From MED-G105 sp039819085 (lineage in GTDB: Bacteria > Pseudomonadota > Alphaproteobacteria > Caulobacterales > Parvularculaceae), in assembly GCA_039819085.1 (NCBI GenBank), contig JBCBSQ010000007.1, forward strand, positions 62,001-126,000: a DNA stretch of 64,000 nucleotides, in the 5' to 3' direction. A program made the position numbers and the translations under genes. The notes beneath the pieces were generated by a model. It was given only the letters and a program-made list of their open reading frames with translations. It ran no database searches and was not told the DNA's origin. This document shows positions 25,228-33,444 of this stretch, piece by piece. Within the stretch, counting starts at the first letter, position 1. Each line of letters begins with the position of its first letter.

Positions 25228-25671
25228 ATGCTACGGTCACTTGCCGCCCTGCTTGTCGCAGTTTTTGTGGGTCTGGCCGCGGCGAAGGTCGTCGAAAGCG
25301 TCGGCTTTTTGGCGTTTGATTTGCCTGCGATCAGTGAACAAGCCGGCGGTTCCGGGGACGGCCGCGCGCCGGGGAAGCCGGTGGTGTCGTCAGCGGCGGC
25401 GGGCGTGCTCGCGCTAAGTTGGCTTGTGGCGGCTTTCGTGGCGACGGCGTTGGCGCTCCTGATTGGCAGGCGCTGGGCGCCGCTCGGTTGGCTTGCCGCC
25501 GCGACGATCGGCTTCAACGCAATCGTGTCGCTGCTCGGGGCGAGCGCGCCTTTCTGGATTTGGCCGGCTGGGCTCGCCGCGAGCGCCGCCGGCGGGCTCG
25601 CCGCGGTCAAGGGCTTTCGCGCGCGGCGCGCATACCCTACGCCTCAGGTGAAGGATGGGTTCTTCGAGTGA
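25228..25671 (+). CDS. hypothetical small membrane protein
   Basis: A 147-residue protein with about four hydrophobic segments (near 3-25, 58-80, 87-105 and 108-127), the first possibly a signal anchor, and a short charged C-terminus. I do not recognise the family. Its TGA overlaps the GTG start of the NUDIX gene as GTGA, and it starts 31 bases after the GyrI-like gene, so the three are probably cotranscribed. Confidence 0.7.
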   Translation: MLRSLAALLVAVFVGLAAAKVVESVGFLAFDLPAISEQAGGSGDGRAPGKPVVSSAAAGVLALSWLVAAFVATALALLIGRRWAPLGWLAAATIGFNAIVSLLGASAPFWIWPAGLAASAAGGLAAVKGFRARRAYPTPQVKDGFFE

Positions 25672-26468
25672 CGCATACGGAGGAAAATAGGGCGATCCCA
25701 GCCGCGACCGTTCTCCTGGTGCGCGATGGCGCGAACGGTCTCGAGGTCGTCATGGTCGAGCGCCACAAGGATATCGGCTTCGCCGGCGGCGCGCTGGTTT
25801 TTCCTGGCGGCCGCATTGACCCGACGGACGCGTCGCCTGCATGGCGCGACCGCGCTGAAGGTTTAAGCGATGATTCGGCGCGCGCGGCCGGCGAAGTGGC
25901 GGCGATCCGCGAGGCGTTCGAGGAAGTGGGCATGCTGCTCGCCCGGCGGCGCGGGTCTGAGGATATTCTTTCAGGCGACGAGGCGGCGGCGCTGCATGCC
26001 TGGCGGGCGAAGTCCGAAGCCGACGACGCGGCGTTTCTGGAAATGGTGGAGGCGGAGGATCTCGTGCTGGCGTGCGACAGGCTCGCCTTTTTCGCTCACT
26101 GGTCGCCGCCGGCGGGCGTCGCTCACAAACGTTTTGACACGCTGTTCTTCATCGCCCGCGCCGCGGAAGCGCAGGAGATCCGGCAGGACGGCGTCGAGGC
26201 GACTGAAGCGCTCTGGATTTCGCCACATGACGCAATCGCTGATGAAGCGGCGGGGCGTCGCAAGATCATCTTCCCGACAGTTCGGAATCTTGAACTCCTA
26301 GGTCTCAGCGGATCGGGCGAGGATGCGATCGACCACGCGAGGTCGCGCGCAATCAGAAAAGTGGAGCCAAAAGTCGTTGAACGCGATGGCGCTCATTACC
26401 TGACGATCCCGGACGATCTCGGCTATCCGGTGACTGAGGAACGCCTTGACAGGGCGATGCGCGGTTAG
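25668..26468 (+). CDS. NUDIX hydrolase, NUDT7/NUDT19-like
   Basis: A 266-residue pyrophosphohydrolase. I start it at GTG 25668, overlapping the previous stop. The Nudix box is split: GGALVFPGGRIDPTDASPAW precedes an insertion, and the catalytic helix AAIREAFEEVGMLL follows with the REUXEEXGU signature intact. The insertion between the glycine and the helix is seen in the NUDT7/NUDT19 and coenzyme-A-linked branch, so an acyl-CoA or CoA substrate is plausible. Substrate specificity is not visible. Confidence 0.85.
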   Translation: MTHTEENRAIPAATVLLVRDGANGLEVVMVERHKDIGFAGGALVFPGGRIDPTDASPAWRDRAEGLSDDSARAAGEVAAIREAFEEVGMLLARRRGSEDILSGDEAAALHAWRAKSEADDAAFLEMVEAEDLVLACDRLAFFAHWSPPAGVAHKRFDTLFFIARAAEAQEIRQDGVEATEALWISPHDAIADEAAGRRKIIFPTVRNLELLGLSGSGEDAIDHARSRAIRKVEPKVVERDGAHYLTIPDDLGYPVTEERLDRAMRG

Positions 26469-26562
26469 CGCCGGCGCGCTTGAATGGATCCTGTAAACGC
26501 GGGCTCCGGGGCGCAAAACGCCGTCGCCGGGTCATCTTCATCGACTCCGATCGCCATTTGAC

Positions 26563-27174
26563 TTAGCCGGCGATCCGCTTGGCGATCTCTCTGCGGGCGA
26601 TCTCCAGCGCAGCCATGTCGTAAAGCGCATGGGTGGAGATTGGGGCGATGAGGTCGCCGGTCCAGACGAATAGCGCGCCAAGGTAAACGCCGAGCGAAGC
26701 GGCGATAACAGCGTAGAGGGCCGTACGCGCATGCAATAGCCCGAACAGAATGTTCGGCGCGACGATGGCCGCGGCGACGGGCATGAGCGTCGCGGCGTAG
26801 CTTTGCAGCACCCCTCGAAAAAGCGCCTCTTCGCCTAGTCCCGCGACCAGTCCGATCGTCACGATGCGGAAAGGGGTGAGGGAAAACCCAAGATCCCCAA
26901 GGAAATCGATCTGCGCTTCTTTAAAGCGGACGAGTGGCGGGTAACTTGTCCGCATAAAGATGATAAGCAGCGCCACGAGGGGCGCAGTCGCCGCCGCGCC
27001 GATCAACAGCGATTTCAGCGCGCCGGCGAAGGTTGGAGGCGCAAAGTCGAGGAGCGAGACAGGCAGAACCGCGTCCAGCGCGACCGCAAGCCCAAAGACG
27101 CCAAGCCCGGCGAGGCTTGTCACCCAGAAGAGGCGCGGGGCGTCGGCGCGGCGCGGGGCTCCCATATGGCTCAT
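26563..27174 (-). CDS. CPBP family intramembrane metalloprotease (CAAX protease-like)
   Basis: A 203-residue membrane protein with about six hydrophobic segments. The family's catalytic motifs are all visible: EEALFR (Glu115, Glu116, Arg120), FGLLH (Phe144 to His148) and HALYD (His182 to Asp186). Bacterial members are known as CAAX-like or Abi proteins. Its ATG overlaps the HerA-type ATPase stop by four bases, so the two are translationally linked. It converges on the NUDIX gene. The natural substrate is unknown. Confidence 0.88.
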   Translation of the reverse strand: MSHMGAPRRADAPRLFWVTSLAGLGVFGLAVALDAVLPVSLLDFAPPTFAGALKSLLIGAAATAPLVALLIIFMRTSYPPLVRFKEAQIDFLGDLGFSLTPFRIVTIGLVAGLGEEALFRGVLQSYAATLMPVAAAIVAPNILFGLLHARTALYAVIAASLGVYLGALFVWTGDLIAPISTHALYDMAALEIARREIAKRIAG

Positions 27175-28652
27175 CGACGCCGCCGTCGCTTGAGGCCGCC
27201 GAAAAGCCCGCGCATCAGTTCGCGAGCGAGGGTCGTGGAGATCGTCCGGGCGGCGCTTTTGATCGCCGCTTCGCTTACCGACTGGCGGTTCGATTGCCTT
27301 CTGCGGCCGCGAGACCTGCGCTTCGGCGGCGGCGCGTCCGCTTCCTGTGCGGCGAGGGCTTCGGCGCGTTCGCGAAGGATTTCGTACGCCGATACCCTGT
27401 CGACCGCCGCGCCATAGATCTCGTCCATTTCCGAACCAGCTATCGTTTCACGTCTTTCCGCCGCCGTCACCGGCCCCATGCGCGAGGAGGGCGGCCTGAT
27501 AAGCGTCCGTTGCACGATGCCTGGCGCGCCGTCTTCATTCAGCGTTGAGACGAGCGCTTCGCCCACCTTCAGTACAGTAATGATTTCTTCGCTGTCGAAG
27601 CCCGGATTCTGCCGGAACGTTTCCGCGGCGGCTTTTACGACGCGCTTTTCTTTCGGCGTAAACGCGCGCAGGGCGTGAATGATCCGGTTTCCGAGTTGGC
27701 TGGAGACGTCGTCGGGCACGTCGAGCGGATTCTGGGTGACGAAATAGACCCCGACGCCTTTTGAGCGGATGAGCTTCACGACCTGCTCGACCTTGTCAAC
27801 GAGCGCCCGCGGGGCGCGGTCGAAGAGGAGATGCGCCTCGTCGAAGAAGAACACAAGTCGCGGTCGGTCCGGATCGCCGACTTCCGGCAGGCGCTCGAAC
27901 AACTCCGACAGAAGCCAGAGCAGGAAGACGGCGTAGGTTTTCGGCGCGCGCATCAGTCGGTCGGCGGCGAGCACGTTGACGACGCCGGCGCCAGTCTCAT
28001 CCGTATCAAGAAAATCTTCCAGTTCCAGCGCTGGTTCGCCAAAGAACGCTTCGCCGCCTTCTTCCTCGAAGGCGAGGAGGCGGCGCTGAATTGCCCCGAT
28101 CGACGCCCGGGAGACATGCCCGTACTCAAGCGAGAGTTCTTTCGTTCGCTGCCCGACTTCGACGAGCATGGCGCGCAGGTCCTTCAGATCGAGCAGCAAC
28201 AGGCCTTCGTCATCCGCCAGCCTGAAGCAAAGCGTGAGGACGCCTTCCTGGACGTCGTTGAGGCCAAGGAGCCGCGCGAGGAGAACCGGGCCCATCTCGG
28301 TGACGGTCGCGCGGACCGGGTGTCCCTGTTCGCCGAAGAGGTCCCAGAAGCGGACAGGGAACGCGGCCGGCGCATAGCCCTCCGGACCCGTCTTTTCCGC
28401 CCTTGCGGTGAGCTTCGCGTTTGGCTCAATTGCGCGCGAAAGGCCTGCAAGGTCGCCTTTTACGTCAGCGCAGAATACCGGCACGCCGGCTGTGGAAAAT
28501 CCCTCTGCGAGGATCTGCAAGGTGACGGTCTTGCCTGTGCCGGTGGCCCCGGCGATGAGGCCATGCCGGTTCGCGAACTTCAGCGCGAGACGCTGTGCGG
28601 CGTCGCTTCGCCCGATATGAACATGTGTCGTGTGCGAATGGCGGGGCGCCAT
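27171..28652 (-). CDS. HerA-like P-loop ATPase (DUF853)
   Basis: A 493-residue HerA/FtsK-superfamily ATPase of the DUF853 branch. The N-terminus has GLIAGATGTGKTVTLQILAE with the Walker A at about 35-42, and the Walker B and helicase-like segment is RPRLVFFFDEAHLLFDRAPR. VYFVTQNPLDVPDDVSSQLG is the sensor region. The C-terminus is basic and Arg-rich, ending with RGLFGGLKRRRRR. The protein overlaps the downstream CPBP protease. E. coli YjgR belongs to the same family; a biological role is not settled. Confidence 0.88.
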   Translation of the reverse strand: MAPRHSHTTHVHIGRSDAAQRLALKFANRHGLIAGATGTGKTVTLQILAEGFSTAGVPVFCADVKGDLAGLSRAIEPNAKLTARAEKTGPEGYAPAAFPVRFWDLFGEQGHPVRATVTEMGPVLLARLLGLNDVQEGVLTLCFRLADDEGLLLLDLKDLRAMLVEVGQRTKELSLEYGHVSRASIGAIQRRLLAFEEEGGEAFFGEPALELEDFLDTDETGAGVVNVLAADRLMRAPKTYAVFLLWLLSELFERLPEVGDPDRPRLVFFFDEAHLLFDRAPRALVDKVEQVVKLIRSKGVGVYFVTQNPLDVPDDVSSQLGNRIIHALRAFTPKEKRVVKAAAETFRQNPGFDSEEIITVLKVGEALVSTLNEDGAPGIVQRTLIRPPSSRMGPVTAAERRETIAGSEMDEIYGAAVDRVSAYEILRERAEALAAQEADAPPPKRRSRGRRRQSNRQSVSEAAIKSAARTISTTLARELMRGLFGGLKRRRRR

Positions 28653-28810
28653 AGTCGTCTCCGGTGGCTGCGGCTGGCGTATTTTCGCCTATTGAGGGCG
28701 CGCGGCGGCGTGCGCTTTATCCTCTTTTGGAGGCCAGAGCCCTCAGCCGTCGAACCAGATGACGCGCCATTACCCGGATTTAACAGGATGCGCCAGAAAA
28801 CACTGATGCG

Positions 28811-28826
28811 AAACAATGCGTTGTTT
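28811..28826. promoter_or_regulatory. inverted repeat upstream of the acidic protein gene
   Basis: AAACAA-TGCG-TTGTTT is a perfect 6-base inverted repeat with a 4-base spacer, in an AT-richer stretch 63 bases before the acidic protein's ATG. It could be an operator or a small hairpin. No convincing -35/-10 pair is placed around it. Confidence 0.35.
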
Positions 28827-28888
28827 GTTTACGCAAAGGCTGGAGGCGCTTAGTTTGAAGAGCGAACGGGGTATCGGGAGAGGTTGGC

Positions 28889-29362
28889 ATGTTGCGGCTC
28901 TTGCTTGTCATCGCTGCATCGTTGGCGTTGATCATTGGTTTCATGCGGTTCGCAGGCCGGAACGAGGAAGGCGTCGTCGATGGCGCGCCGCAGCCGGCCG
29001 AGGATCCGGCGTCTGACGTTGCGGCGGATTTTGAAGGCGATTCAGCGCCCGGAGAAGAAACCGAGCCGATTGATGCGCCGGCGGTGTCGGAAGAGGCCCC
29101 TGTGACGGAACCCGCGCAGGATCCCAATCTGGAAGATGCGGAGGGCGAAGACGCGCAGGCCGAAAGTGACGCGCCAGCTGGCCCGGCCGAAGGGAGCGAT
29201 GAGGAAACCGACGCGCCCGCGACTGAGGCCGACGGCGAAGCTGACCCCGCGGTCCCCGAACAGGCCGCTGATGAGCCTGTCGAAGAGGATGCGCCGACTG
29301 AATCTGATGATGGGGAAGCGCCGCAGACGGCCGAACCTTCCTCCGATCCGTCTCAAGGCTAA
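28889..29362 (+). CDS. acidic, anchored, intrinsically disordered protein
   Basis: A 157-residue protein with an N-terminal hydrophobic segment (residues 2-20) and a remaining chain dominated by Glu, Asp, Ala and Pro (GAPQPAEDPASDVAADFEGD and similar throughout). It is very acidic, has no cysteine in the chain and has no folded domain I can see. I infer a membrane-anchored or secreted disordered tether. The ATG at 28889 follows GGGAGAGG at 28877-28884 on this strand. Unrelated to anything I recognise by name. Confidence 0.65.
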   Translation: MLRLLLVIAASLALIIGFMRFAGRNEEGVVDGAPQPAEDPASDVAADFEGDSAPGEETEPIDAPAVSEEAPVTEPAQDPNLEDAEGEDAQAESDAPAGPAEGSDEETDAPATEADGEADPAVPEQAADEPVEEDAPTESDDGEAPQTAEPSSDPSQG

Positions 29363-29468
29363 CGGACTTCTGCAAATCCCGATCTTCGCCTTAAGGCCGC
29401 GGTGCCAGGTGCGCGGCTAGGGTGCTCGGCGCAGTCGGCGTGCGCGCTGACGAACGCGGGAGATGGTC

Positions 29469-29831
29469 ATGGCGGACAGCAGGGGTCGGGACGCAGCGAT
29501 CGATATGTCCCATCTGGAGCGCTACACGTTTGGCGACGCTCAGTTGCTGGATGAAATTCTTGGCATGTTCGTTGAACACGCGGGCCGGCTTGTCAGCCGC
29601 CTGGACGTCGACCTAGAGGATGGCGACTGGCGCGATGCGTGTCATGCGCTGAAAGGATCCGCGCGCGGCGTCGGCGCCTGGGCGCTTGGTGATGAAGCGG
29701 CTGAAGGCGAAGGCCTCATCGGCGACTTGCCGGCGAAGCAGGCGGCGCGAGAGAAGAAGATAGACGCGATCCGCAGCGCCGCGCGCGAAGCGGTCGATCA
29801 CGCGCAGACGCTTCGGGCGAAGGCCGCTTAG
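29469..29831 (+). CDS. stand-alone Hpt-domain phosphotransfer protein
   Basis: A 120-residue protein with a single histidine phosphotransfer fold. The phospho-accepting histidine is about residue 59 in the motif CHALKGSARGVGAW. No kinase or receiver domain is present. I choose ATG 29469, with GGGAG six bases upstream; an ATG at 29463 would leave no spacer. It lies downstream of the acidic protein and converges on the VWA gene. Its partner kinase and receiver are not in its immediate neighbourhood, so they must be encoded elsewhere. Confidence 0.85.
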   Translation: MADSRGRDAAIDMSHLERYTFGDAQLLDEILGMFVEHAGRLVSRLDVDLEDGDWRDACHALKGSARGVGAWALGDEAAEGEGLIGDLPAKQAAREKKIDAIRSAAREAVDHAQTLRAKAA

Positions 29832-29843
29832 AGCGCGTCCGGG

Positions 29844-31025
29844 TCAGTTTGACCGGCGCAGTTCGGCCATCGCCGCCTCAAGCCCGCCAAGGGTGAGGGG
29901 GTGCATCCGGTTCCCCACAAGATCGCGCATCATCTGAATTGACGGCGCGTTCTTCCAATGGGTTTCCGGGATGGGGTTCAGCCAGACGACGCTTTCATAG
30001 ATATCCGCAAGGCGCTGCATCCACATCGCGCCCGGTTCCTCATTGAAATACTCGACCGAACCGCCCGGCACCGTGATTTCGTAGGGGCTCATCGAGGCGT
30101 CGCCGACGAAGATCACCTTATAATCCGATGAATAGGTATGCAGAACATCCCATGTCGGCGTTTTATCTGACCACCGACGATTATTATCTCTCCAGACGTA
30201 ATCGTAAAGGCAGTTGTGGAAGTAGAAGTACTCAAGGTGCTTGAATTCCGTCCGCGCGGCGGAAAACAGCTCCTCGCAGATTTTGACGAAAGGGTCCATC
30301 GACCCGCCGATATCGAAGAAGATCAGCACCTTGACGGTATTGCGGCGCTCAGGCCGCATCTGAATGTCCAGATAGCCATGGCGGGCGGTCGCGTCGATCG
30401 TGCCGTCGACGTCAAACTCCTCCGCCGCTCCTTCACGGGCGAAGCGGCGCAGCTTGCGCAACGCCATCTTGATGTTCCGTGTCCCGATTTCAATGTCGTC
30501 GTCGAGGTTCTTGTAGTCGCGTTTCTCCCAGACCTTGACTGCCCGGCCCTGGCGCTCGCCTTCATCGCCGATGCGCACGCCTTCGGGATTGTAGCCGCCT
30601 GATCCGAAGGGCGAGGTGCCCCCTGTGCCGATCCATTTCGAGCCGCCCTGGTGGCGCTTTTTCTGCTCCTCCAGGCGTTTCTTCAGCGTGTCCATGAGCT
30701 TGTCCCACCCACCGAGCGCCTCGATTTGCTTCTTCTCTTCGTCGGTGAGGTACTTCTGGGTCAGGACCTTCAGCCATTCCTCGGGGATTTCAGCTTCGAC
30801 GCCCTCGCCAAGGGTCTCAACGCCTTTGAAGACGTGGCCGAAGATCCGATCGAACTTGTCGAGATTGCGTTCGTCTTTCACCAGCGTCGAGCGGGAAAGG
30901 AAATAGAAGTCATCCATCCGCCTGCTGGCGAGGTCGGCGTCCATCGCCTCCATCAGGGTCAGGTATTCGCGCAGCGAGACAGGCAGGCCTGCGGACTTAA
31001 GCTCATGGAAAAACTTCGCAAACAT
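29844..31025 (-). CDS. VWA domain-containing CoxE-like protein
   Basis: A 393-residue protein. The N-terminal helical region has FFHELKSAGLPVSLREYLTL, typical of CoxE-like/VWA proteins. The VWA domain begins near residue 230 with the MIDAS segment LIFFDIGGSMDPF, which matches DxGxS. Later segments YFYFHNCLYDYVW and YKVIFVGDASMSPYEIT are also conserved in that family. Such proteins are often encoded next to a MoxR-type AAA ATPase and assist cofactor insertion or complex assembly; no such ATPase is adjacent here. It converges on the Hpt gene. Confidence 0.85.
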   Translation of the reverse strand: MFAKFFHELKSAGLPVSLREYLTLMEAMDADLASRRMDDFYFLSRSTLVKDERNLDKFDRIFGHVFKGVETLGEGVEAEIPEEWLKVLTQKYLTDEEKKQIEALGGWDKLMDTLKKRLEEQKKRHQGGSKWIGTGGTSPFGSGGYNPEGVRIGDEGERQGRAVKVWEKRDYKNLDDDIEIGTRNIKMALRKLRRFAREGAAEEFDVDGTIDATARHGYLDIQMRPERRNTVKVLIFFDIGGSMDPFVKICEELFSAARTEFKHLEYFYFHNCLYDYVWRDNNRRWSDKTPTWDVLHTYSSDYKVIFVGDASMSPYEITVPGGSVEYFNEEPGAMWMQRLADIYESVVWLNPIPETHWKNAPSIQMMRDLVGNRMHPLTLGGLEAAMAELRRSN

Positions 31026-31336
31026 TGAGGCGCACTCCCACTGAGGCCGACCCGCTAAGCGTCGACGAATGGGCGATTTTATCGCAGCAACCCATGGACC
31101 TTTGCAACTTGCCGCGCGGACGCGGGATCAGCAAACGCCATCCTCGTCGGGCTCTGACGCCGCAAGCCGCGATGTTAGGAGCGTATATCTCGTTAATGCG
31201 AATTACTTGCAGAATGATCCGCGTCCGGAAATTTCCACATCGCGCAATGTAGCGGCCGCAACACGCGAGAAGCGAAAAATTTTGTCACATGACGCCATTA
31301 AGTGGTTCAGGGCAGCAAGCCGGAGAACCGCAAGCA
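31026..31336. other. 311-base spacer between divergent VWA and PhoX genes
   Basis: Contains an AT-rich middle around 31180-31290. I looked for a Pho box (two CTGTCAT half-sites) upstream of the phosphatase gene and did not find a convincing one. Frames across it are not supported as genes. Confidence 0.5.
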
Positions 31337-33295
31337 GTGACCCTCAAAAGATCCGACTACGTAGAATTCGACGACAGCGAAAACATTCCGTCCAATGCGT
31401 CGGGAAATCGTCCATTTCAGGATGTCCTGAAATCCGCCACGTCTCGGCGCGCGGTGCTGCAAGGAACGCTTGCGGGCGCCGCGACCGGGTTTCTTGCGCC
31501 GGAAGCGATGGCGCAAAGCGGGGATAGGTTTCGTCGTCGCCCGCCACGCGGCCGCGAGCTTGTCGGCTTTGAGGAGCTGAGCATCGAGGCCGCGACCGTT
31601 GGCGACCAGAAAATGCCCGTCATCGCCGAAGAGTACGAGTATCAGGTTCTCATCCCCTGGGGGACGCCGATCGAACCCGGCGCGACCGAAGAATATACGG
31701 GCGATCCAGCGACGCGTCCGACGCCGCAACAGGCGCTGAAGCAGATCGGCATCGGCCATGACGGCATGTTCTTCTATCCGATGGACGACGACTGCAGGAT
31801 TCTGAAGAACATCGATCTTTTCGGTCGGCGCGCCAATCGACGGGGGATGCTGTGCATCAACCATGAGTTCGGCATCAATCCGCATGTGCTCGGAAAAGTG
31901 GCGCCTGAGTCGATTGATGATGTTCGGCTGTCGCAGCACGTCCATGGCGTATCGGTGGTCGCGCTCGAAAAGCGCCGCTCGCGCTGGGAAGTGATCGCGA
32001 GTCCGAACAGCCGCCGCATCAATGTGAATACACGCGTGACGTTTTCCGGGCCGGCCGCAGGCTCGGCGTTGCTTGAGAATCCTGCGGGCAATGCGCCGCT
32101 CGGCACCGTCAACAATTGCGGCTCCGGGACGACACCCTGGGGCACGTACCTGACCTGCGAAGAGAACTTCAACGGTTACTTCGGCGATTCTCGCGTGGAA
32201 GGCCCGATCGCGGCAAGCAACGATGATGTCGCGCCGCGGCCGACCGAGACCGAAGCGGACGCGCGCTATGGCTTCTCGGCGCGGGGCTTCAGCTATGGAT
32301 GGTATGCGTTTGACAAGCGCTTCGACCTCGCCGACCCCGATTTCGTCAATGAGCGCAATCGGTTCGGTTGGGTCGTTGAGATCGATCCGGGCGACGCCTC
32401 GCAGACGCCGGTGAAGCGCACCGCGCTTGGCCGCTTCAAGCACGAGGCGATCGCCATCAAAGAAACGCCGGGCGGCCGGATCGCCGCTTACATGGGCGAT
32501 GATCAGCGCTTTGACTATTGCTACAAGTACGTGTCGAATCGGTCGTGGCGCCGGGCGGTCGGCAATGGCGAGAGCCCGCTCGACGATGGCGTCTTGTATG
32601 TGGCGCGCTTCGACGAAGACTTCACGGGCGAATGGCTGGAACTGTCCATGAACGTGCCGGCGCTCGCCGAGCGGTTCGAGGACATGGCGGACCTCCTCGT
32701 TAACACGCGCATCGCCGCTGACATCGTCGGCGCGACGCCGATGGACCGGCCGGAATGGACGACCATCGGCCAGAACGGCGCCGTGTTCTGGACCCTGACC
32801 AACAACAGTCAGCGGACTGAGGCCGACGCCGCCAATCCGGAAGCGCCGAACAGTGACGGCCATATTATCCGTACGCTGGACGCCGAAGACGGGCTTGGGA
32901 CGACGTTCTCGTGGGAAATCTACATTCTCGCTTCGTCGACGCGCGAGACGCCTGGCGTCTTTACGGATCCGGACGCCGCTTATGCTGACCCGTTTGGTCG
33001 GCTGTTTATCGGCACTGACGGCGGCCAGCCGGACGGCCTTCAGGATCAGGTTGTCGTTTTTGATACGACCGCCGAGCCGCCGACGCCGAAGCGATTGTTG
33101 GTGGGCGTGCAAAGCGATGAACTAACCGGATGGGCCTTCACGCCAGACTTCCGCACGGCGTTCGTCAACATCCAGCATCCGGGCAATGGCGACCCATCGC
33201 GGACGAACTTTCCGGCGTCGCCGGACAATTTCACCGTGCCGCGCGATGCGACCCTCGTCATCACTCGCCGCGATGGCGGGGTCGTCGGATCGTAG
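31337..33295 (+). CDS. PhoX family phosphatase (Tat-exported)
   Basis: A 652-residue calcium/iron-type alkaline phosphatase of the PhoX (DUF839) family, exported folded to the periplasm. The N-terminus has the family's EFDDSENIPSNASGNRPFQD and a twin-arginine signal TSRRAVLQGTLAGAATG near residues 34-50. Inside are GFEELSIEAA and LCINHEFGINPHVL; GTVNNCGSGTTPWGTYLTCE carries the cofactor-region cysteine. I choose GTG 31337, with GGAGA ten bases upstream; the ATG at 31289 has none. Downstream are two strong hairpins. I see no clear Pho box, so phosphate control is unproved. Confidence 0.9.
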   Translation: MTLKRSDYVEFDDSENIPSNASGNRPFQDVLKSATSRRAVLQGTLAGAATGFLAPEAMAQSGDRFRRRPPRGRELVGFEELSIEAATVGDQKMPVIAEEYEYQVLIPWGTPIEPGATEEYTGDPATRPTPQQALKQIGIGHDGMFFYPMDDDCRILKNIDLFGRRANRRGMLCINHEFGINPHVLGKVAPESIDDVRLSQHVHGVSVVALEKRRSRWEVIASPNSRRINVNTRVTFSGPAAGSALLENPAGNAPLGTVNNCGSGTTPWGTYLTCEENFNGYFGDSRVEGPIAASNDDVAPRPTETEADARYGFSARGFSYGWYAFDKRFDLADPDFVNERNRFGWVVEIDPGDASQTPVKRTALGRFKHEAIAIKETPGGRIAAYMGDDQRFDYCYKYVSNRSWRRAVGNGESPLDDGVLYVARFDEDFTGEWLELSMNVPALAERFEDMADLLVNTRIAADIVGATPMDRPEWTTIGQNGAVFWTLTNNSQRTEADAANPEAPNSDGHIIRTLDAEDGLGTTFSWEIYILASSTRETPGVFTDPDAAYADPFGRLFIGTDGGQPDGLQDQVVVFDTTAEPPTPKRLLVGVQSDELTGWAFTPDFRTAFVNIQHPGNGDPSRTNFPASPDNFTVPRDATLVITRRDGGVVGS

Positions 33296-33306
33296 TTTGC
33301 GCGCTG

Positions 33307-33336
33307 AGGCGGCCCTTTAAGTGAAGGCCGCCTTTT
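33307..33336 (+). terminator. intrinsic terminator after phoX-like gene
   Basis: AGGCGGCC (33307-33314) pairs perfectly with GGCCGCCT (33326-33333), followed by TTT. It lies just after the phosphatase stop. Confidence 0.8.
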
Positions 33337-33380
33337 CGATGCGTTACTGTCGATCAGGCGATAGCCGAGCGAACTGACCG

Positions 33381-33413
33381 CCCACGTCGCGTTTTAGCGC
33401 GGCGTGGGTTTTT
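33381..33413 (+). terminator. second hairpin downstream of the phosphatase gene
   Basis: CCCACGTCGCG (33381-33391) pairs with CGCGGCGTGGG (33398-33408) with one G-T pair, followed by five T. It is a backup terminator for the plus strand; it does not have a T-run on the minus strand. Confidence 0.65.
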
Positions 33414-33444
33414 CGTTGACGTTGTTGAAAATGCTCCGTGCGCG

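Noticed and set aside
31026..31336. Possible Pho box upstream of the PhoX gene
   Set aside because: TTTGTCACATGACG has only a loose half-site match and no second CTGTCAT repeat at the right spacing.
31307..33112. Long minus-strand open frame (601 codons) opposite the phosphatase gene
   Set aside because: It is the mirror of a well-supported PhoX gene with Tat signal and family motifs; its protein has no recognisable domain.
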